Shown piece by piece: positions 1 through 8,806 of a stretch of DNA of 64,000 nt. Position numbers and translations under genes: made by a program. A model generated the notes under the pieces. The model had not been told where the DNA came from. It saw nothing but the letters and a program-made list of their open reading frames with translations, and did no database searches. Numbering within the stretch: position 1 is the first letter of the stretch; each line of letters begins with the position of its first letter. Source of the stretch: CAVYVZ01 sp963772065 (GTDB lineage Bacteria; Acidobacteriota; Vicinamibacteria; Vicinamibacterales; UBA2999); the NCBI GenBank assembly GCA_963772065.1, contig CAVYVZ010000010.1:310001-374000 (forward strand), read 5' to 3'.

Positions 1-206
1 TGGGCGCTTCCGAAGAACCGCGGCGGAAACCGTTTCGGCATGAAACCGGGATAGAGCGCCGCGTGGTCCTCGGGAACGAGAACGTAGTTATCGTAATGGC
101 CGAGGTAACGCCGAACGTGGCGAAACGCAATCTCCTCGTCCGGCGAGTACTGCGTCTTGGTGGAAAGGGTGAGGACGACCGCAGCTCTCCCAGACGGGCT
201 CGCCAT
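1..206 (-). CDS. DUF5672-like protein, N-terminal fragment
   Basis: Only the first 68 codons are inside the window; the gene leaves at the left edge. The ATG at 206..204 opens a frame reading VVLTLSTKTQ, then DEEIAFRHVRRYLGHYDNY, then VLVPED. A first hydrophobic strand followed by a conserved E..R....L..Y helix resembles the start of DUF5672 proteins, a glycosyltransferase-like family of unknown substrate. It is the last gene of the minus-strand run that begins at 5579, separated from the preceding gene by 113 bases. The family call rests on a short fragment and is tentative; that the frame is coding is much surer. Confidence 0.6.
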   Translation of the reverse strand, partial: MASPSGRAAVVLTLSTKTQYSPDEEIAFRHVRRYLGHYDNYVLVPEDHAALYPGFMPKRFPPRFFGSA

Positions 207-284
207 GACGCGGCCTGCTGTGCAATACAGGTGCCTGCGGTTGAATCGCCATTATTCGGCGGGTTCGTGTCCCTTTGAGGCAAC

Positions 285-317
285 TGCATGCCCACGCCAC
301 GACGCGTGGGAAATGCA
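285..317 (-). terminator. Hairpin just after a stop codon, possible terminator
   Basis: TGCAT-CCCACGC and GCGTGGG-ATGCA pair around a six-base loop, three bases past the stop codon at 320. There is no T-run after the stem, so if it stops transcription it is not a classical intrinsic terminator. It may instead protect the 3' end. Confidence 0.35.
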
Positions 318-319
318 TT

Positions 320-1591
320 TCACACCTGGAGATGTTTCTGAACGTCCCGGTCGCGGCTGACGCGCCAGATCTTGGCGTCGAGGTAGTAGTGCTGCAGCGC
401 GAAGCCGACAATCGCCGCAGCGAAGAGCTGCTCGCCGAGGCCAAGGGCCGATGGGTCCTGTATCCCGGCCATCATCGCCAGCGAGTTGAGCACGGCCCGG
501 TCGAGTGACACGCCGAGCGCCCGCTCCACCCATCCGATCCACGGTCCCCGATAGCACAGGAACGTGAAGAGCAGGCCGGTCAGCGCATACGCACCGACGT
601 TCGCGAACGCGAGCCGTGCCACGCGATGCGCGGGATCGGAGGACGACCCGTACTTGCGCTGCGCGTACGAATACACGATGCAGTGGTACTGAATGTTGTG
701 ACCCACCGTGACGAGCGGCACGACGAACGCCGCCATCACCGGGTGACTGAAGGCGACGAGATGCAGCGGCACGATGAGCGCCATGTAGGCGAGCTTGCTG
801 CCGTTCAGCGGCACGGCCGCGCGCCAGTTCCGCACCTGGAGCCACACGTAGCCGAGCACCGTTGCGACATACGCCACGGCTGCCAGTGGGAACAGCACGC
901 TCCCGATGCTCACGCCCCCGACGAGCGGTTCGCGCAGGCCGAGGCTGGGAAATCCGGGAGTGTGCGCGTACCAGGTGCTCGTCATGAAGAGCACCAGCGG
1001 CAGGTAGAGCGCGAGGTTGAAGAACCAGACGTCCGCACGGTGCGCGGCGGCGTCACCCTCGCCCGCCTTCCGCTTGTACAGGGCGAAGAAACCCCAATGC
1101 TGGCGCACGACGTGGTAGTACGCCCAGAGTCGGAAGAACACGAAAAAGACGAGAGCGCCCGCCGCGAGCTGGCCTGGCGAGAGCCTGACGCCGAGCGGCC
1201 GGAGCCACGGTGCCACCGCGTACGGCAGCAGTATCGCCGCGGGACCGAGCACGAAGAAGCCGAACGAGCGCCGCAGCTCGCGCCCGCGCACGTGCCATTC
1301 GGTCGGATCGAGCAGCGTGCGGCCAAGCGTGGCCCACACGTGCGGCGCGTCGAGAATGAACGCCCAGCTGACCATGACGAGCAGGTTCAACGTGAGCGCG
1401 ACCTCCGTTCCGAAAAGCGGCAGCGTGACCAGCGGATCGCGCAGCGGATTCCCGAGCGTCGCGAGCGTGTACAGGATGACGGCCATGTACGCCCAGCCCG
1501 CCAGCGCCGACCCGATGTAGAAGAGGAGATCGCTTCGCGGGTTGAGGATCCAGTGGAACCTGATCTGCCGTGGCGCAGCGGTCGCGATCAT
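320..1591 (-). CDS. Polytopic membrane protein with conserved histidine motifs, unknown function
   Basis: 423 residues from the ATG at 1591, which overlaps the upstream gene's stop as ATGA and so suggests translational coupling. About nine to ten hydrophobic segments fill the protein. Between them lie histidine/aromatic motifs: LDAPHVW (about residue 85), YYHVVRQHWGF (about 170), HNIQYH (about 315) and LQHYYLDAKIWR near the C-terminus. Clustered membrane His motifs can bind metal, as in membrane di-iron enzymes, but the spacing does not match a family I can name, so no reaction is assigned. The frame stays open further upstream, but that part is low quality and lies inside the neighbour. Confidence 0.8.
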   Translation of the reverse strand: MIATAAPRQIRFHWILNPRSDLLFYIGSALAGWAYMAVILYTLATLGNPLRDPLVTLPLFGTEVALTLNLLVMVSWAFILDAPHVWATLGRTLLDPTEWHVRGRELRRSFGFFVLGPAAILLPYAVAPWLRPLGVRLSPGQLAAGALVFFVFFRLWAYYHVVRQHWGFFALYKRKAGEGDAAAHRADVWFFNLALYLPLVLFMTSTWYAHTPGFPSLGLREPLVGGVSIGSVLFPLAAVAYVATVLGYVWLQVRNWRAAVPLNGSKLAYMALIVPLHLVAFSHPVMAAFVVPLVTVGHNIQYHCIVYSYAQRKYGSSSDPAHRVARLAFANVGAYALTGLLFTFLCYRGPWIGWVERALGVSLDRAVLNSLAMMAGIQDPSALGLGEQLFAAAIVGFALQHYYLDAKIWRVSRDRDVQKHLQV

Positions 1592-2007
1592 GTCCGGTGA
1601 TGGTCGGGCTGCCAGTCGCGAATAGCTTCCTTGATTTGCCGGCTCGTGAGGTTCTCGCCGAGCGCACGCTGCATCAGCGCGGGGAGCTCGGCGTCCGACG
1701 CGAAGCGCAGCGCCACCAGCTGTCGCGTCGACAATCGCTCGTACAGCGGCTCCTGGCCGAGCTGAGCGAGCCGTACCCGCATCTCGAGTCGGATAATCCG
1801 ATCCTGTAGCCGGACGATGTACACGCGGCTGATCGCCACGAGGAACATGACCGCGACCGTGAGGCACATCAGCCCGACGGTCATCGCCGAGGGCCAGCGG
1901 ATAATCTCGATGATGAAGAACGCCAGCGCCAGGATCGCCGCAACCGCGGCACCAGTCGTCAGTGCAGGTCGGTTTGCGTGATTCGCGTAGTTCTGAGCGC
2001 CCGGCAT
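1588..2007 (-). CDS. DUF6526 family protein
   Basis: 139 residues beginning MPGAQNYANHANRP; the QNYANH start is the family hallmark. Two hydrophobic segments (about residues 20-38 and 43-62) precede a soluble, charged C-terminal half with RLQDRIIRLEMRVRLA, a likely amphipathic helix. The protein is probably inner-membrane anchored with its C-terminus in the cytoplasm. It lies 3 bases after the AIM24-like gene and overlaps the following membrane-protein gene, so it is in the same operon. The family has no established function. Confidence 0.8.
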   Translation of the reverse strand: MPGAQNYANHANRPALTTGAAVAAILALAFFIIEIIRWPSAMTVGLMCLTVAVMFLVAISRVYIVRLQDRIIRLEMRVRLAQLGQEPLYERLSTRQLVALRFASDAELPALMQRALGENLTSRQIKEAIRDWQPDHHRT

Positions 2008-2010
2008 CAG

Positions 2011-3048
2011 CTATGAGTTGTCACCGTCGATCAAACCGCCAAGGTTACCGAGGATCGACCCTTCGCCCATCCTCTTCCCGCCCGCCGCGGGCGCCGCCTT
2101 GTAAATGCGATCCGCCATGCGGCTGAGCGGCAGCGACTGCAGCCACACACGGCCGGGACCCGTCAGCGCGGCGTAGAACAGGCCTTCTCCCCCGAAGAGC
2201 GCCGTCTTGATTTTGCCGACGAACTGGATGTCGTAGGCGACCGTGGGCTGCAGCGCCACGAGGCATCCGGTATCGACACGCAGGGTCTGCCCCGCCTGGA
2301 GGTCGAGAGGGTGGACGGTGCCACCCGCATGCACGAAGCAGAGGCCGTCTCCCTCGAGGCGCTGCATGATGAATCCCTCGCCGCCGAAGAGGCCGACGCC
2401 GATCTTGCGCTGGAATGCGATCCCGATCGAAACACCGCGGGCGGCGCAGAGGAACGAGTCTTTCTGGCAGATCAACTGGCCGCCGAGAGTCTTCAGGTCC
2501 ATCGCGAGGATCTTGCCGGGATAGGGCGCGGCGAACGCGACCTGCTGCTTGCCCGACGCAATGTTGCTGAACACCGTCATGAAGAGCGACTCACCGGTCA
2601 GCAGCCGCTTGCCGGCGCCGAGCAGCGCGCCCATGACGCCGCTCCCCTGCTGCTGCTGGCTGCCGTCGCCGAAGACCGTTTCCATGCCGATGCCCGGAGT
2701 CATGTACATCATCGACCCTGCCTCGGCCACGGCGCTCTCGCCCGGATCGAGCTCCACTTCCACGAACTGCATCTCGCTGCCGATGATCTTGAAGTCGATC
2801 TCGTGCGCGCGGCGGCCGGGATGGATCGGTGGAGGCGTCGGCGCGGCGGCCGCGGGCCCGCCCACGAGGTACGAGGCGAGCTGCGGCACCTGCTTCAGCG
2901 GCGTCCAGTTGTTCATGCCGGAGGTGAAGACGAGCGTGTTGCCGTCGATCGTCCCGTTCCGGAGATTCGTGACGACATCATCCTGAGAGACGGGCCCAAC
3001 CTGGTGGCCGCCGATGGCCATGAACCACTGCTGCTGCGACATGGTCAC
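2011..3048 (-). CDS. GYF_2-domain / AIM24 (TIGR00266) family protein
   Basis: 345 residues. Residues 5-60 are a GYF_2 domain (QQWFMAIGGHQVGPVS, NGTIDGNTLVF, NNWTPLKQVPQL). A proline/alanine linker leads to an AIM24/TIGR00266 beta-sandwich from about residue 80 (AEAGSMMYMTPGI, GGEGFIMQRLEG, GGEGLFYAALTGPG). The bacterial AIM24 family is poorly characterised; the fungal namesake is a mitochondrial inner-membrane protein. The GTG at 3048 overlaps the upstream stop as GTGA; an ATG two codons later (3042) is the alternative start. The neighbours are TerB-like and membrane proteins, so a role at the cell envelope is plausible. Confidence 0.85.
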   Translation of the reverse strand: MTMSQQQWFMAIGGHQVGPVSQDDVVTNLRNGTIDGNTLVFTSGMNNWTPLKQVPQLASYLVGGPAAAAPTPPPIHPGRRAHEIDFKIIGSEMQFVEVELDPGESAVAEAGSMMYMTPGIGMETVFGDGSQQQQGSGVMGALLGAGKRLLTGESLFMTVFSNIASGKQQVAFAAPYPGKILAMDLKTLGGQLICQKDSFLCAARGVSIGIAFQRKIGVGLFGGEGFIMQRLEGDGLCFVHAGGTVHPLDLQAGQTLRVDTGCLVALQPTVAYDIQFVGKIKTALFGGEGLFYAALTGPGRVWLQSLPLSRMADRIYKAAPAAGGKRMGEGSILGNLGGLIDGDNS

Positions 3049-3725
3049 TCCTGCGAATCGATCCGCGCTGCGGCGTCGGACTCGAGCTTCGACACGGTTG
3101 CCGGATCCAGACCGAGCTGGTTGGCGAGCTGCGCGAGGAAGATCCGCTCGGCGCCCGAGACCGACTCGTCGGCGCGGATGATACCGAAGGCGAGGACGTA
3201 CAACGTCGCGCGCTGCGCCGGGTCGGAGACGCCGGCGACAATCTCGGCCAGCGGCCGTCGGCTCTGCAGCTCCTGCTCGACGAGATGTTCGGCGCCGATG
3301 GCGCGCGCCTGGTCGGCGATTTTCGTGCGGTCGGCGTCGCTCAGGGCACCGTCGGCAGCGGCAGCCGCGATCGCGAGACGCACGACGCGCAGGACGTCGC
3401 TCGGTGCGCCAGGTGCGCCAGGTGCGCTGGGTGCGCTGGGTGCGCCAGGTGCGGGGTGCGGCGGCAATGGCGGCGCAGCCTGGGCACCCTGCGCAGCCTG
3501 GGCACCCTGCGCACCCTGGGCACCTTGCGCACCTGACGCACCCGAGTTCTGCATCGTCTCGAAGATCCCCCAGGCCACGCCAGCGACGGTCAGGAGGGCT
3601 TGGGGATTCGCCAGAACGTTGCCGACGCCTCCGGTCAGGTATCTCAGCGCCTTCCGCGAGCGCTTGCGCCGGCCGCCAAGCACGCCGGTAAGGACGCCGC
3701 GCACGAGATCGTCTGGATCGAACAT
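3045..3725 (-). CDS. DUF533/TerB-fold protein with low-complexity linker
   Basis: 226 residues. A basic N-terminal segment (GGRRKRSRKALRYL) and a weakly hydrophobic stretch precede a Gly-Ala-Gln/Pro low-complexity linker at about residues 60-105. The C-terminal helical domain (about 107-226) contains VVRLAIAAAAADGALSDADR and a second acidic helix with ADESVSGAERIFL, the duplicated D.. pattern of TerB/DUF533 folds related to E. coli YebE. The linker is encoded by an inverted array of 9-base words and so looks recently expanded. The start is 10 bases after the ABC exporter gene's stop, in one operon. Confidence 0.8.
   Translation of the reverse strand: MFDPDDLVRGVLTGVLGGRRKRSRKALRYLTGGVGNVLANPQALLTVAGVAWGIFETMQNSGASGAQGAQGAQGAQAAQGAQAAPPLPPHPAPGAPSAPSAPGAPGAPSDVLRVVRLAIAAAAADGALSDADRTKIADQARAIGAEHLVEQELQSRRPLAEIVAGVSDPAQRATLYVLAFGIIRADESVSGAERIFLAQLANQLGLDPATVSKLESDAAARIDSQE
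3403..3543. repeat. Inverted array of 9-base words inside a coding region
   Basis: The left arm (3403-3458) repeats GGTGCGCCA or GGTGCGCTG about six times. The right arm (3474-3543) repeats its complement, GCACCCTGC, GCAGCCTGG or GCACCTTGC, about seven times. About 15 bases separate the arms. The period is 9, so the reading frame is kept and the encoded peptide is a Gly-Ala-Gln/Gly-Ala-Pro linker. The architecture matches the intergenic word hairpins elsewhere in the window. Confidence 0.85.
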
Positions 3726-3734
3726 CTCTCTGTC

Positions 3735-5579
3735 CTACAACGCGTTGCTGGTACGGGGAACCACGACCGCGGGCCGGTCCGGTTCGGGCGTGAAATCTTC
3801 ACCGGGATTGATGAACCTGTCCATCTCGAATTTGTACTGTTTGTCGTACAACTGGCGATAACGTCCGTTGAGGGCCAGAAGTTCCGCGTGGGTGCCCCGT
3901 TCGACGATTTCTCCCGCCTCGACGACCAGAATCTGATCCGCGCTCCGGATGGTGGAGAGGCGGTGGGCGATGACGAAGGTGGTGCGGCCGCTCCGCAGCC
4001 GCCGCAAGCCGTCCTGGATCTGCTGCTCGCTCTCACTGTCGAGGCTGGAGGTGGCCTCGTCGAGGATGAGGACGCGTGGGTCCGCGAGAATCGCTCGGGC
4101 GATCGAGACGCGCTGCCGCTGGCCGCCCGAGAGCTTGATCCCCCGCTCGCCGACGACCGTGTCGTAGCCGTTCGGGAACTGGAGGATGAACTCTTCGCAG
4201 TGCGCGACGCGGCATGCGTCCTTGATCTCCTCGAGCGTGGCGCCCGGCTTCGCGTAGCCCACGTTCTGCGCGATCGTGCCGTCGAAGAGAAAGTTCTCCT
4301 GCAGCACCGACGCGAGCTGCTCCCGATAGTCCTGCAGCCGCACCTGCGCCACGTCGGTGCCGTCGATCAGGATACGGCCCTTCGTCGGCCTGTTGAACGC
4401 CATCACGAGGCTGATCAGCGTGCTCTTCCCCGACCCGCTCGACCCGACGAGCGCCGTCGTGGTCCCCGGCGCGGCGTGGAAGGAGACGCCGCGGAGGACG
4501 GGCTGGCCCGGGTGGTACTCGAACCACACCTCGTCGAACTCCACGTCGCCATCGAGCCTGCCGAGGGGCGATCGCGCGGCGTCCTCGTCGGTCTCGGTGC
4601 GCATGTCGAGGATCTCGCGAATCCGGTCGAGCCCGGCGAACGCTTCGGTGATCTGCGTGCCAATCGACGCAATCGACACGAGCGGCGCGGCCACCAGGCC
4701 GATGAAGATCATGTACATGACCAGCTCGCCGAGCGTCATCTCGCCGGTGAGGACCGAGCGCCCGCCGAGCGCGATCATCAGAACGCCGACGATGCCGACG
4801 ATCACGGTGCTCCCGGCGGTCGTCGCCGAGACGCCGGTCATCGACTTCGCGACATTGCGGAACAGCCGATGGGCGCCCTTTGCGAAGACGATCTCTTCCC
4901 GCTTCTCCGCCGTGTAGGACTTCACCACGCGGATGCCGCCAATCGACTCCGTCAGGCGTCCGGTCACCTCCGCGTTGATCTTCCCGCGCTCGCGGAAGAG
5001 CGGCCGGAGCGTCTTGAACGCGTAGGCCATGCCGCCGCCGAAGAGGCCGAGGACGATGATGGTGATGACCGTCAGCTTCCAGTTCAACCAGAAGAGGACG
5101 CCGAGCCCGAGCACCGCCGTGACCAGCCCGCCCGCCAGGCTCACGAGGCCGGTGCCGACAAGGTTCCGGATCCCTTCGGCGTCCGTCATGATCCGCGACA
5201 CGAGGATGCCGGTCTGCGTCGAATCGAAGTAGCGCACGGGCAGCCGCATCACGCGCGCCTGCACGCGTTTGCGCATGTCGGTGATCGCGCGCTGCGCGGC
5301 GACGCCGAGGATCTGCGACAGGGCGAACGACGTGACGGCCTGGACGCCGGTGGCCGCGCCGGACGCCAATGCAATCGTGCCCAGGAGGTCGGTGCGTCCC
5401 TTCGTCACCACTTCGTCGATGAGCCACTTCGACGACCACGGGAGCACGAGGCCCGCGAGGCGGCTGATCAGCATCAGGCCGAAGCCGATGCTGAGCCGCC
5501 GGCGATGAGTCCACAAGAGCTCGCGCGCTTCGCGCCACGCGGCTGCGCTCGATACAGGCTTCTTCTTCGCCGGATCCAT
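3735..5579 (-). CDS. ABC exporter, fused permease and ATPase (MsbA/multidrug type)
   Basis: 614 residues. An N-terminal six-helix exporter membrane domain spans about residues 25-330 and includes the coupling-helix region MRKRVQARVMRLPVRYFD. A nucleotide-binding domain follows: Walker A GSSGSGKST, Q-loop LQENFLFDG, signature LSGGQRQR, Walker B VLILDEATSSLD and switch His in IAHRLSTI. It works as a dimer moving a hydrophobic substrate out of the cytoplasm; lipid or drug export cannot be told apart here. It heads the operon leading to the TerB, AIM24 and DUF6526 genes and is divergent from apaG across 36 bases. Confidence 0.93.
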   Translation of the reverse strand: MDPAKKKPVSSAAAWREARELLWTHRRRLSIGFGLMLISRLAGLVLPWSSKWLIDEVVTKGRTDLLGTIALASGAATGVQAVTSFALSQILGVAAQRAITDMRKRVQARVMRLPVRYFDSTQTGILVSRIMTDAEGIRNLVGTGLVSLAGGLVTAVLGLGVLFWLNWKLTVITIIVLGLFGGGMAYAFKTLRPLFRERGKINAEVTGRLTESIGGIRVVKSYTAEKREEIVFAKGAHRLFRNVAKSMTGVSATTAGSTVIVGIVGVLMIALGGRSVLTGEMTLGELVMYMIFIGLVAAPLVSIASIGTQITEAFAGLDRIREILDMRTETDEDAARSPLGRLDGDVEFDEVWFEYHPGQPVLRGVSFHAAPGTTTALVGSSGSGKSTLISLVMAFNRPTKGRILIDGTDVAQVRLQDYREQLASVLQENFLFDGTIAQNVGYAKPGATLEEIKDACRVAHCEEFILQFPNGYDTVVGERGIKLSGGQRQRVSIARAILADPRVLILDEATSSLDSESEQQIQDGLRRLRSGRTTFVIAHRLSTIRSADQILVVEAGEIVERGTHAELLALNGRYRQLYDKQYKFEMDRFINPGEDFTPEPDRPAVVVPRTSNAL

Positions 5580-5601
5580 GCGATCCCAGAACTGTACTAC
5601 G

Positions 5602-5607
5602 TATAAT
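5602..5607 (+). promoter_or_regulatory. Consensus -10 box before apaG
   Basis: A perfect TATAAT ends 8 bases before the apaG GTG at 5616, which puts the expected transcription start about at the start codon. I see no good -35 hexamer and no ribosome binding site, so apaG may be leaderless. Confidence 0.5.
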
Positions 5608-5615
5608 CAAATCCT

Positions 5616-5999
5616 GTGAGCCCAACGACCACGCGCGGCATCCAGATCGAGGTGAAGACCGCCTATCTGCGCGAGCGCAGCTCTCCCGCCGAAAGCTCCT
5701 ATCTGTTCATGTACACGATCCGGATCTCCAACGTGGGGACGGAGACCACTCAGCTCGTGTCGCGGGAGTGGATCATCACCAACGCCGACGGCGAGGTCGA
5801 GCGGGTGAAAGGACCGGGAGTGGTTGGCGAGAAGCCGGTGCTGCCTCCGGGAGGATCCTTCGAGTACACCAGCTACTGCCCGCTGAAGACCCCGGTGGGA
5901 TCGATGCAGGGCACGTATCAGATGGTGACGGCGAACGGCGAGCACTTCGACGCCGTCATCGCGCCGTTCACGCTCGCCGTTCCCAACGCGCTCAACTGA
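5616..5999 (+). CDS. apaG: ApaG family protein
   Basis: 127 residues, the normal family length. A single ApaG/DUF525 fibronectin-type beta-sandwich covers the chain: YLFMYTIRISNVG, LVSREWIITNADG, the glycine-rich GPGVVGEKPVLPPG and FEYTSYCPLKTPVGSMQGTY. Proteobacterial apaG sits with ksgA and apaH and has been linked to metal tolerance; those genes are absent here, so the context adds nothing. The GTG start at 5616 is chosen because the preceding bases hold a -10 box. Confidence 0.93.
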   Translation: MSPTTTRGIQIEVKTAYLRERSSPAESSYLFMYTIRISNVGTETTQLVSREWIITNADGEVERVKGPGVVGEKPVLPPGGSFEYTSYCPLKTPVGSMQGTYQMVTANGEHFDAVIAPFTLAVPNALN

Positions 6000-6010
6000 G
6001 CGCGTAGGAT

Positions 6011-6400
6011 CTACTCGGGATTCGAGATCGTCAGCGTGAATCCGTCGTGATCGGTCGCGGTGAATCCCATGGGCCCCCATGGGAGCTTCGCCGGCTCGCT
6101 GTCCAGCGTGACACCGGCGGCCTTCGCCTGGCGTGCCAGTGCGGTGATGTCCTGATCCGTTTCGAGATAGAAACGCATGCCGACACCCTTGGTCCGGTTG
6201 CGTCCTTTCGCGAAGTCATCCTGCGACAGGCCGAGATGAGCTCCGCCCGCTTCGAGCGTCACGCCGCGAAGCTCGCCATTTTCCTTCATCTCGTCAGTCA
6301 CGTTGAATCCCAGAGCTTTGTAGAACTCGACGCTTTTCTTGACGTCGTTGACGGTGAGCGTCGGCATCAGAGCGCGCGCCTGTAGCGTTGCTGTAGCCAC
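6011..6400 (-). CDS. VOC (glyoxalase/bleomycin-resistance fold) family protein
   Basis: 129 residues from a GTG at 6400 with a strong AGGAGG 5 bases upstream. It is one VOC module pair: LMPTLTVNDVKKSVEFYKALGF at the first beta-alpha-beta and KGVGMRFYLETDQDI at the second, ending GFTATDHDGFTLTISNPE. Family members bind a metal in a cup-shaped site and act in isomerisation, ring cleavage or drug sequestration. Substrate cannot be predicted. It is convergent with apaG, 11 bases apart, and downstream of the UbiD gene. Confidence 0.85.
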   Translation of the reverse strand: MATATLQARALMPTLTVNDVKKSVEFYKALGFNVTDEMKENGELRGVTLEAGGAHLGLSQDDFAKGRNRTKGVGMRFYLETDQDITALARQAKAAGVTLDSEPAKLPWGPMGFTATDHDGFTLTISNPE

Positions 6401-6461
6401 TATTCCCTCCTGAGTCTGGTTCGTTGTTCAGGATTTCAGTTGCCAGGAACTGTACCAGGCA

Positions 6462-8256
6462 TCAGTCAAGGTGAGCCCTTTCTGAATCGCCCATCTCAAC
6501 ACCGCCCGACGGAAAGTATTCGTTCCATCGTTGTGTTACACGCGCGGCAATATCCTCCCGCGTCGTCAGTTCCTTCGGATACCACGGCTTGATGCGCGCG
6601 TCGATCGCGACGGGGCCCCGATACGCGATGTGGTTGCGGACCACGTCTCGCCCGGCCGCGTGAATGTCGGCCGCCGGCTCGAATCGCGTGAAGGTCGTCC
6701 ACAGAAAGTTCATGGCGCTGGCCGTTGCCCGGCGTGGCTCGTCGCTGACCACCACGAGCGGCCAGCTGCTGAACGCCGGATCGGCTGCGAGACGCGCCGC
6801 CGCGGCCGGTTCGGTCGCGTAGGACGGGGCGCCGACGACGAGACAGCCGCCGCAGAACACATGGACGTCCGTGACACCAGGCGGGATGGCGCCGGCAAAC
6901 TCGCGAGGGAGATCGCGCACCGGGTCGCCCAATCCGAGCCACACACCTTTCGATCCTTCGTTCACGCGCGGTCCCGTGTAGTCGAGCGTGTCCATCGAGA
7001 GGTTCGAGAAGACGTACAGGTCAGTCTCGGGATTCGTTCGTGCGAGCACGTGCTCGAGCGTCGCTTTGAAATCCTTCAGATCGACATGGCGATCGGTGAC
7101 GAGGAGAAACTTCGTCAGCGACAGCTGGCCCTCACCGAGGATTCGGAACGCGCTGGCCATCGCCTCGCGGCGTGTACCGCTGCTTGACGATCGCCCCCGC
7201 CAGCGAGTGGTAGCCCGTCTCGCCGTACGACCAGAGCGCCTCGACCGCCGGCATCACGAGCGGGAAGAGCGGCGAGAGCAGCTCCTGCAGCAAATCGCCG
7301 ATGAAGAAATCCTCCTGGCGCGGCTTACCCACGACCGTGGCGGGATAGATGGCGTCGCCGCGGTGCGCGATCCGGCGCACGTTGAACACCGGGTAATCGT
7401 GCTGGAGCGAGTAATACCCGTAGTGATCACCGAACGGCCCTTCGGGCCGGCGGGCGTGCGGTGGGACGTCGCCGATGAGAGCGAACTCCGCTTCCGCGAT
7501 GAGCGGATGCGTGCCGTACCCCTGGACCTGCGGGAGGCGCTCGCCGGCGATCAGCGAGGCGAGCATGAGCTCGGGCACGTTCTCGGGCAGCGGCGCCACG
7601 GCTGACAGGATGAGCGCCGGCGGCCCGCCAAGGAACACGGTGGCCGGGAGGCTCTGGTCGCGCGCCTCGGCCGCGGCGTAGTGGTAGCCGCCGCCCTTGC
7701 CGATCTGCCAGTGCATGGCCGTCGTGCGCGGGTCATGCACCTGCATGCGGGACACGCCGAGGTTGTGTCCCGGCTTCTCGGGATGCGTTGTGTACACAAG
7801 CGGCAAGGTGATGAACGGTCCCCCGTCTTCGTGCCAGCTCGTGATCACCGGCAGACGGTCGAGCCTCACATCGGTCGTGACGCGCTCCGCGACGGGTCCT
7901 TTCGACACGCGCCGCGTCCCGACCTTGAGGAGCTCCAGGCCGACATCGCGCGCATCCCACAGTTTTCGCGGCGTGGGCGGGAGCAACGTCTCGGCGAGCT
8001 GCACGACGCGTGTGATGAGACGCAGCGGCCGCTCTCCGAACGCGAGCTCGGCGCGCCGCGCGGTGCCGAACAAATTGGTGACGAGGCGAAAATCCGAGCC
8101 TTTTACGTTGGTGAACAGAAGCGCGGGCCCGCCGGCGGCTATGACGCGGCGGTGGATTTCGGCAGCTTCAAGGTAGGGATCGACGGGGACCTCGATGGTC
8201 ACGAGGTCCCCGGTCGCGCGCAACCGATCCAGAAAGAATCGGAGGTCCGGAAACAC
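6462..8256 (-). CDS. UbiD family decarboxylase, interrupted by a single-base frameshift
   Basis: The N-terminal part runs in one frame from the GTG at 8256 to about residue 362 (VTIEVPVDP, GGGYHYAAAEARDQ, GDVPPHARRPEGPFGDH). The C-terminal part continues in another from EAMASAFRILGEGQLSLTKF. The join is at 7169-7170, where one extra G (C on the coding strand) sits in the codons after KQRYT; removing it restores a normal 598-residue protein. UbiD enzymes use prenylated FMN to decarboxylate aromatic or unsaturated acids. No UbiX-type flavin prenyltransferase is nearby. The GTG abuts the stop of the DinB-fold gene, implying cotranscription. Confidence 0.85.
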
Positions 8257-8787
8257 TTAGGAGGCTGTTGTCGCCGGGGCAGGGAACGGCTCGTCGGCGC
8301 TGCCACCGTAGATCGCCGGCACCTTCGAGCCGCAGGCGCGCAGGTACGACGCCAGCTGGCCGCGGTGATGGATCGAATGGTTGTTCGCGAACCCGAGGTA
8401 GGTGACGTTCGGCTGCTCCATCATGCCGAAGAAGTCGACGACCTTGGTGAGGCGGTCAGGCGGAAGGGCGCGCAGCTCCTTCAGCTTCGCGGGAACCTCT
8501 TGCTCGTAGAACGCCGCGATATCCTTCGTCGTCTTGAACTGCGCGGCCTGCTGCTTCTCGGCTTCGGCGTCGAAGTTGAAGTTGCCGTCGATGATGCTCT
8601 GGATGAACCAGACGTCGCCGAGGGCGAGATGCGTCGCGAGGTCCCACGCCGAGCGCGACTTGTCGTCCGGCTTGTAGCTGCGCTTCTCGTCCGGGACGTT
8701 CCGGAGCACTTTTGCCGTCGCGGGGAGCTCGCCTTCCCAGAGGCCGGCGAAATATTCGACCAGGAATTTGGCCTGTTCTGCGTTCAT
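8257..8787 (-). CDS. DinB/YfiT-fold protein
   Basis: 176 residues from an ATG with GGAGG 6 bases upstream. It is a four-helix-bundle DinB/YfiT fold with three metal-ligand histidines: one in WDLATHLALGD and two in ANNHSIHHRGQL. The family includes thiol-dependent transferases and many uncharacterised metalloproteins. This fold is unrelated to DNA polymerase IV, also called DinB, which occurs at 18198. A second, weakly similar copy lies at 53310. Confidence 0.9.
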   Translation of the reverse strand: MNAEQAKFLVEYFAGLWEGELPATAKVLRNVPDEKRSYKPDDKSRSAWDLATHLALGDVWFIQSIIDGNFNFDAEAEKQQAAQFKTTKDIAAFYEQEVPAKLKELRALPPDRLTKVVDFFGMMEQPNVTYLGFANNHSIHHRGQLASYLRACGSKVPAIYGGSADEPFPAPATTAS

Positions 8788-8806
8788 GTTTCCTCCTGCG
8801 TGATCA

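Noticed and set aside
3600..5606. A 668-residue plus-strand frame opposite the ABC exporter
   Set aside because: Composition rich in Arg, Asp and His as in GC-rich antisense frames; the minus strand has complete ABC motifs.
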